A DNA stretch of 40,919 bases from Minisyncoccota bacterium (GTDB lineage: Bacteria; Patescibacteriota; Minisyncoccia; UBA6257; GWB1-50-10): positions 1 through 40,919 of the forward strand of contig JAGVBB010000003.1 of NCBI GenBank assembly GCA_020059915.1, read 5' to 3'. Both the position numbers and the translations under genes were made by a program. Under the pieces are notes generated by a model. That model saw nothing but the letters and a program-made list of their open reading frames with translations, had not been told where the DNA came from and did no database searches. Positions 1 through 5,759 of this stretch are shown here, piece by piece (positions within the stretch are counted from its first letter, which is position 1; the number at the start of each line of letters is the position of its first letter).

Positions 1-22
1 ACGAGGTAGTTCCGAGCCACCA

Positions 23-39
23 CGCACGCGGAGCGTGCG
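23..39. other. Perfect 7-bp GC-rich hairpin after the recombinase fragment
   Basis: CGCACGC pairs with GCGTGCG around a 3-nt loop. It lies just past the stop codon of the minus-strand recombinase fragment, where a terminator or a recombinase-site arm could sit. There is no T-tract, so a terminator role is weak. Confidence 0.4.
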
Positions 40-40
40 A

Positions 41-217
41 TTAGTCGGCATCAGGATTCTGTTCGTAATAGGTTCGGACTTTGTTAATGACACACCACCC
101 GATTGAATTTCCCCGCGAAAATGCGTCCGCGCTCCGCGCGGTAATGGGAAGTTCGGCAAGAAAAGAAAAGGGCGATTTGAAATCCACGGAGAGCGCGCTT
201 GCGCGCAAATGGCGGTT
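41..217 (-). pseudogene. Inverted 3'-terminal fragment of a serine recombinase gene with native-looking C-terminus
   Basis: Read on the minus strand, this stretch encodes the last ~41 residues shared with the recombinase at 327-1853 (its residues 461-501) and then continues in frame with CVINKVRTYYEQNPDAD and a TAA stop at 41-43. The full recombinase instead continues from W501 into tRNA-Ala sequence. The fragment has no start of its own: a TAG lies directly upstream in frame and a 34-nt insert (219-252) separates it from further, weaker similarity (ten bases at about 253-262). Seen: frame continuity, two missense and one silent difference from the intact gene. Inferred: this is the unrecombined (attP-like) 3' end of the recombinase gene, left in inverted orientation. 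An assembly chimera is the main alternative. Confidence 0.7.
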
Positions 218-218
218 C
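95..218. repeat. Left arm of 124-bp inverted repeat flanking the serine recombinase
   Basis: Base-by-base comparison with 1706-1829 gives 121 of 124 matches and no gaps. The outer edge coincides with the tRNA-Ala 3' end sequence CCACCC in both arms, and outside that edge the flanks differ completely. The inner edge is abrupt at 218/1706. Both arms contain short GC-rich self-complementary stretches. Confidence 0.95.
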
Positions 219-252
219 TATGAGCTAAAGCTCATTCTGCGGAATACCGCAG
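219..252. other. 34-nt insert made of two adjacent perfect hairpins
   Basis: Relative to the right-hand copy, the left copy has 34 extra nucleotides here, after which ten bases of similarity resume (253-262). The insert is two back-to-back palindromes: 220-235 (7-bp stem, 2-nt loop) and 237-252 (6-bp stem, 4-nt loop). It may be a recombination scar or a binding site; no known element was recognised. Confidence 0.6.
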
Positions 253-326
253 GAGCCGATGGGAAGCGAGATTTAGAAATTGTCGGTGTAATGCAAAACC
301 TTTTATCAATTTAATTCCCAAAGCTC

Positions 327-1853
327 ATGATTAAATATTTTATATATTGTAGAAAATCGAGTGAGGATGAGGAACGCCAAGTTTTGAGTATTGAGGCGCA
401 ACTTCATGAGCTTCGGGAATACGCCAAGCAAAATGGGTTATTTGTTGTTCGTGAGTATTACGAAAGTAAAACTGCCAAAGAGCCTGGTCGTGAAATATTT
501 AACGAAATGCTTGGCGAAATTGAAAAAGGTTCTGCGTCGGGCATTTTAGCGTGGAATCCAGACCGCTTGGCGAGAAATAGTATTGATGGTGGCAAAGTAA
601 TATATTTCGTGGACACACTAAAAATTGTTGCGCTAAAATTCCCGACATTTTGGTTCGAAGCGACACCCCAAGGCAAATTTATGTTGAGTGTCGCTTTCGG
701 ACAAGCAAAATATTACACCGACAATTTAAGAGAAAACATTTTGCGTGGAATACGGCAAAAGATACGCCGTGGTGAATTATCGGCAAAAGCTCCAATCGGT
801 TATTTTAACGAACCGCGACTTCGCACGATTGAACCTGACAAAAAGACATTTCGTAAAATAAAAGAGGTATTGGAGCTTTTTAGCACTGGCGAATATACAC
901 TCACGGCGATTCAACGCAAAATGTTTTCTCTTGGCTTGGTTGGCGCACGATCTGGCAAACCTTTCGCACTCGCCTCGGTAGAACATATTTTGAAAAATCC
1001 TTTTTACTATGGATGTTTTTCTTACCGAGGCGAAGTGCATCAAGGTTCGCATAAGCCAATGATTTCAAAGAAAACTTTTGACAAGATACAAGAAGCACTT
1101 GTCGCAAATGGAAAACCCCGCAAAAATCAAAAGAAAAAGAATTTTCAGTTTCTCAATTTTGCTACTTGTGGGGAATGTGGTTATGCGATAACCGCCGAGC
1201 GACATATCAAGAAAAGTGGTTTGCAGTTTATTTATTATCGTTGCACCCACAAGAGCAAAATTACTAAATGTTCTGAAAATAAATTTTTGCGGGAAGAAGA
1301 ATTTGAACGACAAGTGCAGGAACTTTGTCAAAAGGTTTCTTTACCCGATGATTGGCGGGATAAATATCTCGGCAAGCTCGCCGAGTGGGAACAAGAGAAC
1401 CGCCAATCATCGGGAGTTTTCGCTCAAAATCTGCGCGTTTCTATTTCTGACATCAAAGCTAAAATTGACCGCCTTATGGACGGGTATTTGGACGGCGGTT
1501 TTGAGTTGTCGGAGTTTCAACAGAAAAAGAACGCTTTGATGTCTGAAAAGAAAACGCTTGAGGAAAAATTATCTGATTTTGAGCGAAAAGGAAATCATTG
1601 GCTCGAACTCGTGCGAAACTGGATTTTACAAGCCAACCAAGCACAAAATCTCGCTTCTTCAAAAAAGTTTGAGGAAATGAAAACTTTTTTGAAAACCATC
1701 GGCTCGAACCGCCATTTGCACGCAAGCGCGCTCTCCGTGGATTTCAAAACGCCCTTTTCTTTTCTTGCCGAACTTCCCATCACCGCGCGGAGCGCGGACG
1801 CATTTTCGCGGGGAAATTCAATCGGGTGGACCCGACCGGATTTGAACCGGTGA
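327..1853 (+). CDS. Large serine recombinase (integrase/resolvase family)
   Basis: Site-specific DNA recombinase acting through a phosphoserine-DNA intermediate. N-terminal resolvase domain about residues 1-150, with the YCRKSS motif (catalytic Ser probably S11) and the DRLARNS motif at 79-85; Recombinase domain about 155-265; zinc ribbon with C281, C284, C306 and C315; coiled coil about 365-425. At 508 aa it is in the usual range for the large serine family. The final residues after W501 (TRPDLNR) are translated from the antisense of the tRNA-Ala gene, and the stop lies inside the tRNA, so the natural C-terminus was replaced at the attachment junction. No clear Shine-Dalgarno precedes the ATG. 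The last 124 bp of pre-tRNA coding sequence is repeated in inverted orientation at 95-218. Probably an integrated or invertible element; activity of the hybrid C-terminus is unknown. Confidence 0.92.
   Translation: MIKYFIYCRKSSEDEERQVLSIEAQLHELREYAKQNGLFVVREYYESKTAKEPGREIFNEMLGEIEKGSASGILAWNPDRLARNSIDGGKVIYFVDTLKIVALKFPTFWFEATPQGKFMLSVAFGQAKYYTDNLRENILRGIRQKIRRGELSAKAPIGYFNEPRLRTIEPDKKTFRKIKEVLELFSTGEYTLTAIQRKMFSLGLVGARSGKPFALASVEHILKNPFYYGCFSYRGEVHQGSHKPMISKKTFDKIQEALVANGKPRKNQKKKNFQFLNFATCGECGYAITAERHIKKSGLQFIYYRCTHKSKITKCSENKFLREEEFERQVQELCQKVSLPDDWRDKYLGKLAEWEQENRQSSGVFAQNLRVSISDIKAKIDRLMDGYLDGGFELSEFQQKKNALMSEKKTLEEKLSDFERKGNHWLELVRNWILQANQAQNLASSKKFEEMKTFLKTIGSNRHLHASALSVDFKTPFSFLAELPITARSADAFSRGNSIGWTRPDLNR
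1706..1829. repeat. Right arm of 124-bp inverted repeat, within the recombinase 3' end
   Basis: Partner of 95-218 with three mismatches. It encodes recombinase residues 460-501 and ends three bases inside the tRNA-Ala gene, which places the recombination core at or next to the tRNA 3' end. Confidence 0.95.
1824..1853. other. Hybrid attachment site: recombinase gene joined to tRNA-Ala 3' end
   Basis: The recombinase reading frame crosses without a break into the complement of the tRNA-Ala T-arm and acceptor stem. The six-base sequence at 1824-1829 is shared with 95-100 and is the only part common to both flanks beyond the repeat, so it is the likely crossover core. tRNA 3' ends are standard integration targets; which named site this is (attL or attR) cannot be fixed without the other element end. 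Confidence 0.7.
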
Positions 1854-1899
1854 CCTCCTCATTGCAAATGAGGCGCTCTACCAGCTAAGCTACGGGCCC
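1827..1899 (-). tRNA. tRNA-Ala(TGC)
   Basis: Full cloverleaf on the minus strand: 7-bp acceptor GGGCCCG/CGGGTCC with one G-T pair, D-loop containing GG, anticodon loop TTTGCAA (anticodon TGC), T-loop TTCAAAT, discriminator A. No encoded CCA (the genome has CCC). The last 27 nt of the recombinase ORF overlap its 3' half. Confidence 0.95.
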
Positions 1900-1934
1900 C
1901 TTAGATAGCTATTAGCCATTAGCTATTAGCAATC

Positions 1935-2126
1935 TTGTGGGCGTGAAAGGAAACTCCCTCGACTAAAACTTTTCCGTCGAAAAGTTCTGTCTGGGCACGG
2001 TCTCACGGTGCTCGCTACTGCTCGCACAACGTTCCGACCTCCGATTCCGTCCGCAAATCAAGCAGTTGATTTGCTCTCACTCCCACTATAGGTTATTGAA
2101 AATAACCTTTGTGGGCGTGAAAGGAA
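1935..2126. repeat. 18-bp direct repeat of the tRNA-Ile 3' end bracketing a hairpin-rich cassette
   Basis: The 18 bases at 2109-2126, covering the tRNA-Ile acceptor and T-arm 3' end, recur exactly at 1935-1952. Between them are three perfect hairpins: 1967-1986 (8-bp stem), 2053-2074 (9-bp stem) and 2091-2107 (7-bp stem), in sequence richer in GC than its surroundings. This is the expected footprint of an element inserted at a tRNA 3' end, here with no gene left. It also separates tRNA-Ile from tRNA-Ala. Confidence 0.7.
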
Positions 2127-2183
2127 TCGGACCTTTGACCTCTGTCTTATCAGGACAGCGTTCTACCACTGAACTACACGCCC
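2112..2183 (-). tRNA. tRNA-Ile(GAT)
   Basis: Minus-strand cloverleaf: acceptor GGGCGTG/CACGCCC, anticodon stem CTGTC/GACAG with loop CTGATAA (anticodon GAT), T-stem AAAGG/CCTTT, discriminator A, CCA not encoded. The T-loop is TCCGATT, so position 55 is C rather than the near-universal U. Order Ile then Ala on the same strand is that of many rRNA spacers, but no rRNA is present. Confidence 0.95.
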
Positions 2184-2207
2184 AATATATCGAATGAATA
2201 CTGAGAT

Positions 2208-2235
2208 ATAATATCATTTGTACATATTTTTTCAA
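2208..2235 (-). promoter_or_regulatory. Probable tRNA-Ile promoter
   Basis: On the minus strand TTGAAA (2230-2235) is followed after 16 nt by TATTAT (2208-2213), about 24 nt before the tRNA 5' end. Confidence 0.45.
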
Positions 2236-2340
2236 GAACCAGAGATATGGGAAGCAAATGTGTATAAAATCCCTATTGTGCATGTTATGGTATTGGGTGT
2301 AAATCTTTTTTAAAAGATAAAACATGGTACCATTACAACT

Positions 2341-2574
2341 ATGAAGAACGTAATTATTTATTCAACCCCATCGTGTGTGTATTGTAAGATGGCAAAAGCA
2401 TATTTTGATGAAAAGGGGATCAAATATGATGATAAGGATGTGATGGTAGATGTTAAGGCACGCGAGGAAATGATGCAAAAGTCAGGACAGCTCGGAGTCC
2501 CTGTTATTGACATTGAAGGAAAGATTATTGTTGGGTTTGATAAGGGTGCAATAAAAGATATTTTGGGAATCTAA
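2341..2574 (+). CDS. Glutaredoxin-like protein (YruB/NrdH-type)
   Basis: Small cytoplasmic thiol-disulfide oxidoreductase of the thioredoxin fold. 77 aa with active site C12-V-Y-C15 in strand-helix context (YSTPSCVYC), cis-proline motif VPV at 53-55 and a C-terminal GFDKGAI segment typical of glutaredoxins. Single gene with its own terminator (2576-2602). Upstream, TACCAT ends 7 nt before the ATG and GATAAA with a TTGGGT 17 nt further up is an alternative, so the transcription start is ambiguous; no Shine-Dalgarno is seen. It may reduce ribonucleotide reductase or other cytosolic disulfides; partner not visible here. Confidence 0.9.
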   Translation: MKNVIIYSTPSCVYCKMAKAYFDEKGIKYDDKDVMVDVKAREEMMQKSGQLGVPVIDIEGKIIVGFDKGAIKDILGI

Positions 2575-2575
2575 T

Positions 2576-2602
2576 AAAAATCACCTCAATGAGGTGATTT
2601 TT
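2576..2602 (+). terminator. Rho-independent terminator after the glutaredoxin gene
   Basis: Inverted repeat AAAAATCACCTC / GAGGTGATTTTT around a 3-nt loop, ending in a T-run. Confidence 0.9.
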
Positions 2603-2655
2603 ATTAGTAAAAAGTATCAAGATTATATATCAATAGCTTTTTATCAGAGAAAACT

Positions 2656-2661
2656 TATACT
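2656..2661 (+). promoter_or_regulatory. -10 element of rsmE, consistent with a leaderless start
   Basis: TATACT ends 8 nt before the ATG at 2670 and no Shine-Dalgarno is present, so +1 should fall at or within a base or two of the start codon. Confidence 0.5.
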
Positions 2662-2669
2662 TATGGTAT

Positions 2670-3377
2670 ATGAAGAAAATCCATCGGTTTATTGGAGATT
2701 TTGATATTTCTCAAGACAGTATTGTTATTACTGACAAAGAATTGGTTAATCAGATATGTGTTGTTTTGAAACTCGCTGTTAATGAGCGTATTTGTATTTC
2801 CGATGGAAAAGGAAATGAAGCAGATGCCCGTATTCGTGAATTCAAAAAAAATGAAATTATTATAGATATACTGACTCGTTTTTGTAATATTAAAGAACCA
2901 AAAAATGATGTTTCGTTATTTTTAGCAATTCTTAAGAATGAGAATTTTGATCTTGTAGTTCAAAAGGCATCGGAGATTGGAATCAAGAAAATAATTCCAA
3001 TGATTACTGAGCGAACAATAAAACAAAATATAAATAGAGAAAGAACTCAAAAAATCGTAAAAGAAGCAGCAGAACTTTCTGGTCGTGCCTATGTCCCGGA
3101 AATTCACCAGATAATGAAATTTGATGATGCAATACAATATGCAAAAGAAATTTCTGAATCAACTTATTTTTTTGATAGTACGGGGAAAAACATCAATACA
3201 GAGAAGATCATAGGAGAGCGCATTTCGTTGTTCATTGGGCCGGAAGGTGGGTGGGGAGACGAAGAGCGAATCCTTGCGAGTGATATGGGGTTCCCTTTTA
3301 TTTCCCTTGGAGATCTCACGTTTCGTGGAGAGACGGCGGCAATAATTGCGAGTTATCTGGCCTGCAAGCAGAGATAA
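2670..3377 (+). CDS. rsmE: 16S rRNA m3U1498 methyltransferase RsmE
   Basis: SAM-dependent SPOUT enzyme that methylates N3 of U1498 in helix 44 of 16S rRNA. 235 aa, normal for the family. N-terminal PUA-like domain about 1-70 and a C-terminal trefoil-knot domain with the signatures LAILKNENFDLVVQKASEIG, SLFIGPEGGWGDEE (about 185-200) and FRGETAAI near the C-terminus (more often LRTETA). First of a run of RNA-modification genes (TrmH-like, truB) on the same strand. The probable promoter is the -10 at 2656-2661. Confidence 0.93.
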   Translation: MKKIHRFIGDFDISQDSIVITDKELVNQICVVLKLAVNERICISDGKGNEADARIREFKKNEIIIDILTRFCNIKEPKNDVSLFLAILKNENFDLVVQKASEIGIKKIIPMITERTIKQNINRERTQKIVKEAAELSGRAYVPEIHQIMKFDDAIQYAKEISESTYFFDSTGKNINTEKIIGERISLFIGPEGGWGDEERILASDMGFPFISLGDLTFRGETAAIIASYLACKQR

Positions 3378-3379
3378 AA

Positions 3380-3496
3380 GCAGAATTTTTAATTTTGTAA
3401 TTTTTAAATAAAACCTGAGAAATCAAAATGTTTAAAAATTAAAGTTTTCTGCATTTATTTATAAAATTAAAAATTATAAAATTTGATTTTTTAAAC
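3380..3496. repeat. AT-rich palindromic intergenic repeat
   Basis: This gap has no gene. It contains a 25-bp stretch (3391-3415) repeated exactly at 39622-39646 and is partly self-complementary: the segment near 3385-3410 pairs imperfectly with 3460-3485, and the outer GCAGAA / TTCTGC ends match. It may fold at RNA level between rsmE and the next gene. Confidence 0.55.
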
Positions 3497-4084
3497 ATGG
3501 GAAGCAAAGAACGAAAAGAAAAAATAAAAGATATTATAGGAAGACGCCAGAATGGTCTGGTGGTGGTTTTGGAGGATATTTCGGATCCTCACAATGCGGC
3601 AGCGGTGATTCGTAGTGCTGAAGCGTTTGGAATAAGCAATGTTTGGCTTATATTTAATGAGGGAAAATCGTTCAACCCGAGAAAGGTTGGAGACAAATCC
3701 TCCTCTCATGCAAATAAATGGGTCAGATTCCAAAAATTTAAAAGTAGTGAGGAATGTATAACAGCGCTCAAGAAAGAAGGATATAAAATTGTTGTGACTA
3801 CGCTTGATAGTGACGCAGTATCAATATATACAACAGATTTTGAATACGATAAGATTGCACTATTTTTTGGCAACGAACATTCTGGATTATTGAAGGAGAC
3901 GATTGCTATGGCGGATAAAAAAGTACACATTCCCATGAGAGGAATGGTGCAGAGCTTAAATATTTCTGTGACAGCGGGAATCTTCATATATGAAGTAACA
4001 AGACAACGTATGAAAAATTTTGAGCGATATACAATAAATGAAACCGATGCAAGAGAAATGTTTAAAGGATTTGAAAATGTATAA
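3497..4084 (+). CDS. TrmH/SpoU-family RNA 2'-O-ribose methyltransferase
   Basis: SPOUT-class enzyme that methylates a ribose 2'-OH. 195 aa. Motif 1 DPHNAAAVIRSAEAFG (about 32-47; the family NxxxxxR contains the catalytic Arg), motif 2 FGNEHSGL (about 124-131) and motif 3 IPMRGMVQSLNISVTAG (about 147-163) are all present in order. The layout and the short C-terminal helix resemble tRNA Gm18 methyltransferase TrmH more than the larger RlmB, which has an extra N-terminal domain absent here. The exact RNA target cannot be assigned from sequence alone. Lies between rsmE and truB. Confidence 0.87.
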   Translation: MGSKERKEKIKDIIGRRQNGLVVVLEDISDPHNAAAVIRSAEAFGISNVWLIFNEGKSFNPRKVGDKSSSHANKWVRFQKFKSSEECITALKKEGYKIVVTTLDSDAVSIYTTDFEYDKIALFFGNEHSGLLKETIAMADKKVHIPMRGMVQSLNISVTAGIFIYEVTRQRMKNFERYTINETDAREMFKGFENV

Positions 4085-4098
4085 TCAGATCAAAAATC

Positions 4099-4142
4099 AA
4101 AGTTCAAACCTCAAAATTGAATCTCAAAGGTTTTTAACTTTT
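4099..4142 (+). terminator. Terminator-like hairpin upstream of truB
   Basis: AAAGTTCAAACCT pairs with AGGTTTTTAACTTT (about 12 bp, one bulge) and is followed by T-rich sequence. It sits only a few bases before the truB ATG, so it might instead affect truB expression. Confidence 0.4.
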
Positions 4143-4147
4143 TCTAT

Positions 4148-4825
4148 ATGAATGAGATATTATATAAACGAGGAATATATGGATTCTGGAAACCCAAAGG
4201 GCCAAGTTCTTTTGATGTCATTAGAGAAATAAAGAAGTCAGCCGAGGATCCATGTATTGGGCACGCAGGAACACTCGATCCACTTGCGGAAGGTGTTTTA
4301 GTTATTGCAATTGGGAAAGAATTTACAAAGAAAATTAATGAAGAGGTTAAGAAAGAAAAAGAGTATGTCGCTGAAATTCATCTTGGTATTACGAGTACCA
4401 CTGATGACGAAGAAGGAGAAAAGGAGGAATATCTAGTAAAAAAAATTCCCACGCAAAATGAAGTTGAATCAAAAATTCAAAATTTTATTGGAGATATTAT
4501 GCAACGACCTCCAATATGGAGTGCGATTAAGGTTGCTGGCAAGGAGGCATACAAGCGCGCAGAACATGGTGAAGAAGTATTACTTTCCCCGCGAATGGTT
4601 CATATAAAAGAAATTGAAATTCTAACATATGAATATCCGAAACTTATTATTCGTGTGGTGACTGGTCCTGGTGTTTATATTCGTTCGCTTGCTCGTGATA
4701 TTGGTGAGGTATTAAAAACGAAGGGCTATATGAGTGGACTTATTCGTACCCGAGTTGGTTCCTTTGATAGGGCAAATGCTGTTACAATACATGTAGGGTT
4801 TCATACTCCAAAGAGGAGGATATAA
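4148..4825 (+). CDS. truB: tRNA pseudouridine-55 synthase TruB
   Basis: Isomerises U55 to pseudouridine in the T-loop of tRNAs. 225 aa; catalytic motif GHAGTLDPLAEGVL with catalytic Asp44, KPKGPSSFDV at 15-24, RPPIWSAIKVAGKEAYKRAE around 133-152 and GVYIRSLARDIG around 180-191. It is short because a C-terminal PUA domain is missing, as in many small-genome bacteria. Relevant context: three of the five tRNAs in this window do not have U at position 55. Preceded by a TrmH-like gene and followed after 27 nt by the superoxide dismutase gene. Confidence 0.95.
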   Translation: MNEILYKRGIYGFWKPKGPSSFDVIREIKKSAEDPCIGHAGTLDPLAEGVLVIAIGKEFTKKINEEVKKEKEYVAEIHLGITSTTDDEEGEKEEYLVKKIPTQNEVESKIQNFIGDIMQRPPIWSAIKVAGKEAYKRAEHGEEVLLSPRMVHIKEIEILTYEYPKLIIRVVTGPGVYIRSLARDIGEVLKTKGYMSGLIRTRVGSFDRANAVTIHVGFHTPKRRI

Positions 4826-4852
4826 GTAGAATAAATAAAAGAAAAATATTAT

Positions 4853-5461
4853 ATGTACGAATTACAACCATTACCATATTCATATGATGCATTAGAGCCA
4901 TGGATTGATGCAAAAACCATGGAAACGCATTATACAAAACATCACAAAACATATTGTGATAAATTTAACGAGGCGGTTACAAAATATCCAGATTTATTGG
5001 AAAAAAAACCAGAGGAGCTGCTTTCTGATCTTGCTTCTATTCCTGAGGATGTTTATGGAGCAGTAAAGAATCATGGAGGGGGATTTGTGAATCACAATCT
5101 ATTTTGGAAGTGTATGGGAAAAAACAAGGGAGGATTACCCACGGATTCTGTTCTTAACGCAATTGTTCGTGATTTTGGAAGCTTTGAGGTATTTAAAGAA
5201 AATTTTTCTAAATCTGCATTACAACAATTTGGTTCTGGGTGGGCGTGGCTTGTGAAGGATGAATCGAAAGTTTTAAAAATCATGAATCTTCCTAATCAAG
5301 AGTCACCGCTATCTTCCGGATTGATTCCTGTGCTTTGTCTTGATGTGTGGGAACACGCATACTATTTGAAATATCAAAACAGACGAGCGGAATATATTGA
5401 AAATTGGTGGAATGTAGTTAATTGGGGTGCGGTGGAAGAGTTATATAATATGCACACATGA
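4853..5461 (+). CDS. sodA: Superoxide dismutase, Mn-type or cambialistic
   Basis: Disproportionates superoxide to H2O2 and O2 in the cytoplasm. 202 aa. Metal ligands H26, H81, D164 and H168 are all present in their usual contexts (THYTKHH, NHNLFW, DVWEHAYY). Gly77 and Gln149 (in NQESPL) occupy the positions that mark MnSOD; FeSODs carry the active-site Gln on the other loop. No signal peptide. The stop overlaps the start of the next gene by 4 nt (ATGA), so the two are translationally coupled. Suggests exposure to oxygen. Confidence 0.95.
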   Translation: MYELQPLPYSYDALEPWIDAKTMETHYTKHHKTYCDKFNEAVTKYPDLLEKKPEELLSDLASIPEDVYGAVKNHGGGFVNHNLFWKCMGKNKGGLPTDSVLNAIVRDFGSFEVFKENFSKSALQQFGSGWAWLVKDESKVLKIMNLPNQESPLSSGLIPVLCLDVWEHAYYLKYQNRRAEYIENWWNVVNWGAVEELYNMHT

Positions 5462-5721
5462 AAGAAACAATAGAAAAAATTCAAGAAGAAAAAAACAAGT
5501 TGAAACGGGAAGTGCGTAATCAAACACTAACACTTATTATTACCAGTTTTGGTCTTGTTGCAGGTCTCGCGTGGAATGAGGCGGTAAAGGCGTGTATAGA
5601 ATTATTTTTTCCACCAACAGGAAGTGGGGTAATTGCAAAAGTGATCTATGCAGTGTTTATTACATTTATTGTAGTTCTCGCAAGTTCCACACTTACAAAA
5701 ATGAAACGAATTGAAGAATGA
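5458..5721 (+). CDS. DUF5654-type small membrane protein
   Basis: 87 aa. An N-terminal charged helix of about 25 residues (KIQEEKNKLKREVRNQ) precedes two predicted membrane segments, about 25-50 (containing SFGLVAGLAWNEAV) and about 57-80. The AWNEA signature and length match DUF5654 proteins known from archaea and CPR bacteria. Function unknown. Translation is probably coupled to sodA through the ATGA overlap; a shared terminator follows at 5734-5759. Confidence 0.8.
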   Translation: MKETIEKIQEEKNKLKREVRNQTLTLIITSFGLVAGLAWNEAVKACIELFFPPTGSGVIAKVIYAVFITFIVVLASSTLTKMKRIEE

Positions 5722-5733
5722 TACTACTTTCAT

Positions 5734-5759
5734 AAAAAATCCCCATCAGGGGATTTTTT
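5734..5759. terminator. Bidirectional terminator between DUF5654 gene and murA
   Basis: AAAAAATCCCC / GGGGATTTTTT hairpin with a 4-nt loop, A-run on one side and T-run on the other, between convergent genes. Confidence 0.9.

Noticed and set aside
81-314. 77-codon plus-strand ORF at the left edge
   Set aside because: It is the antisense of the recombinase 3' fragment and left repeat arm; no start signal and the opposite strand gives recognisable recombinase sequence.
1216-1539. 107-codon ORF inside the recombinase gene
   Set aside because: Out-of-frame shadow of the recombinase zinc-ribbon and coiled-coil region, no start signal.
2091-2107. Terminator of tRNA-Ile
   Set aside because: A perfect 7-bp hairpin follows the tRNA on the minus strand but lacks a T-tract; it is treated as part of the hairpin cassette.
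4853-5461. Iron-type superoxide dismutase
   Set aside because: Gly77 and the Gln at 149 match the manganese-type arrangement rather than the iron type, though cambialistic use is not excluded.
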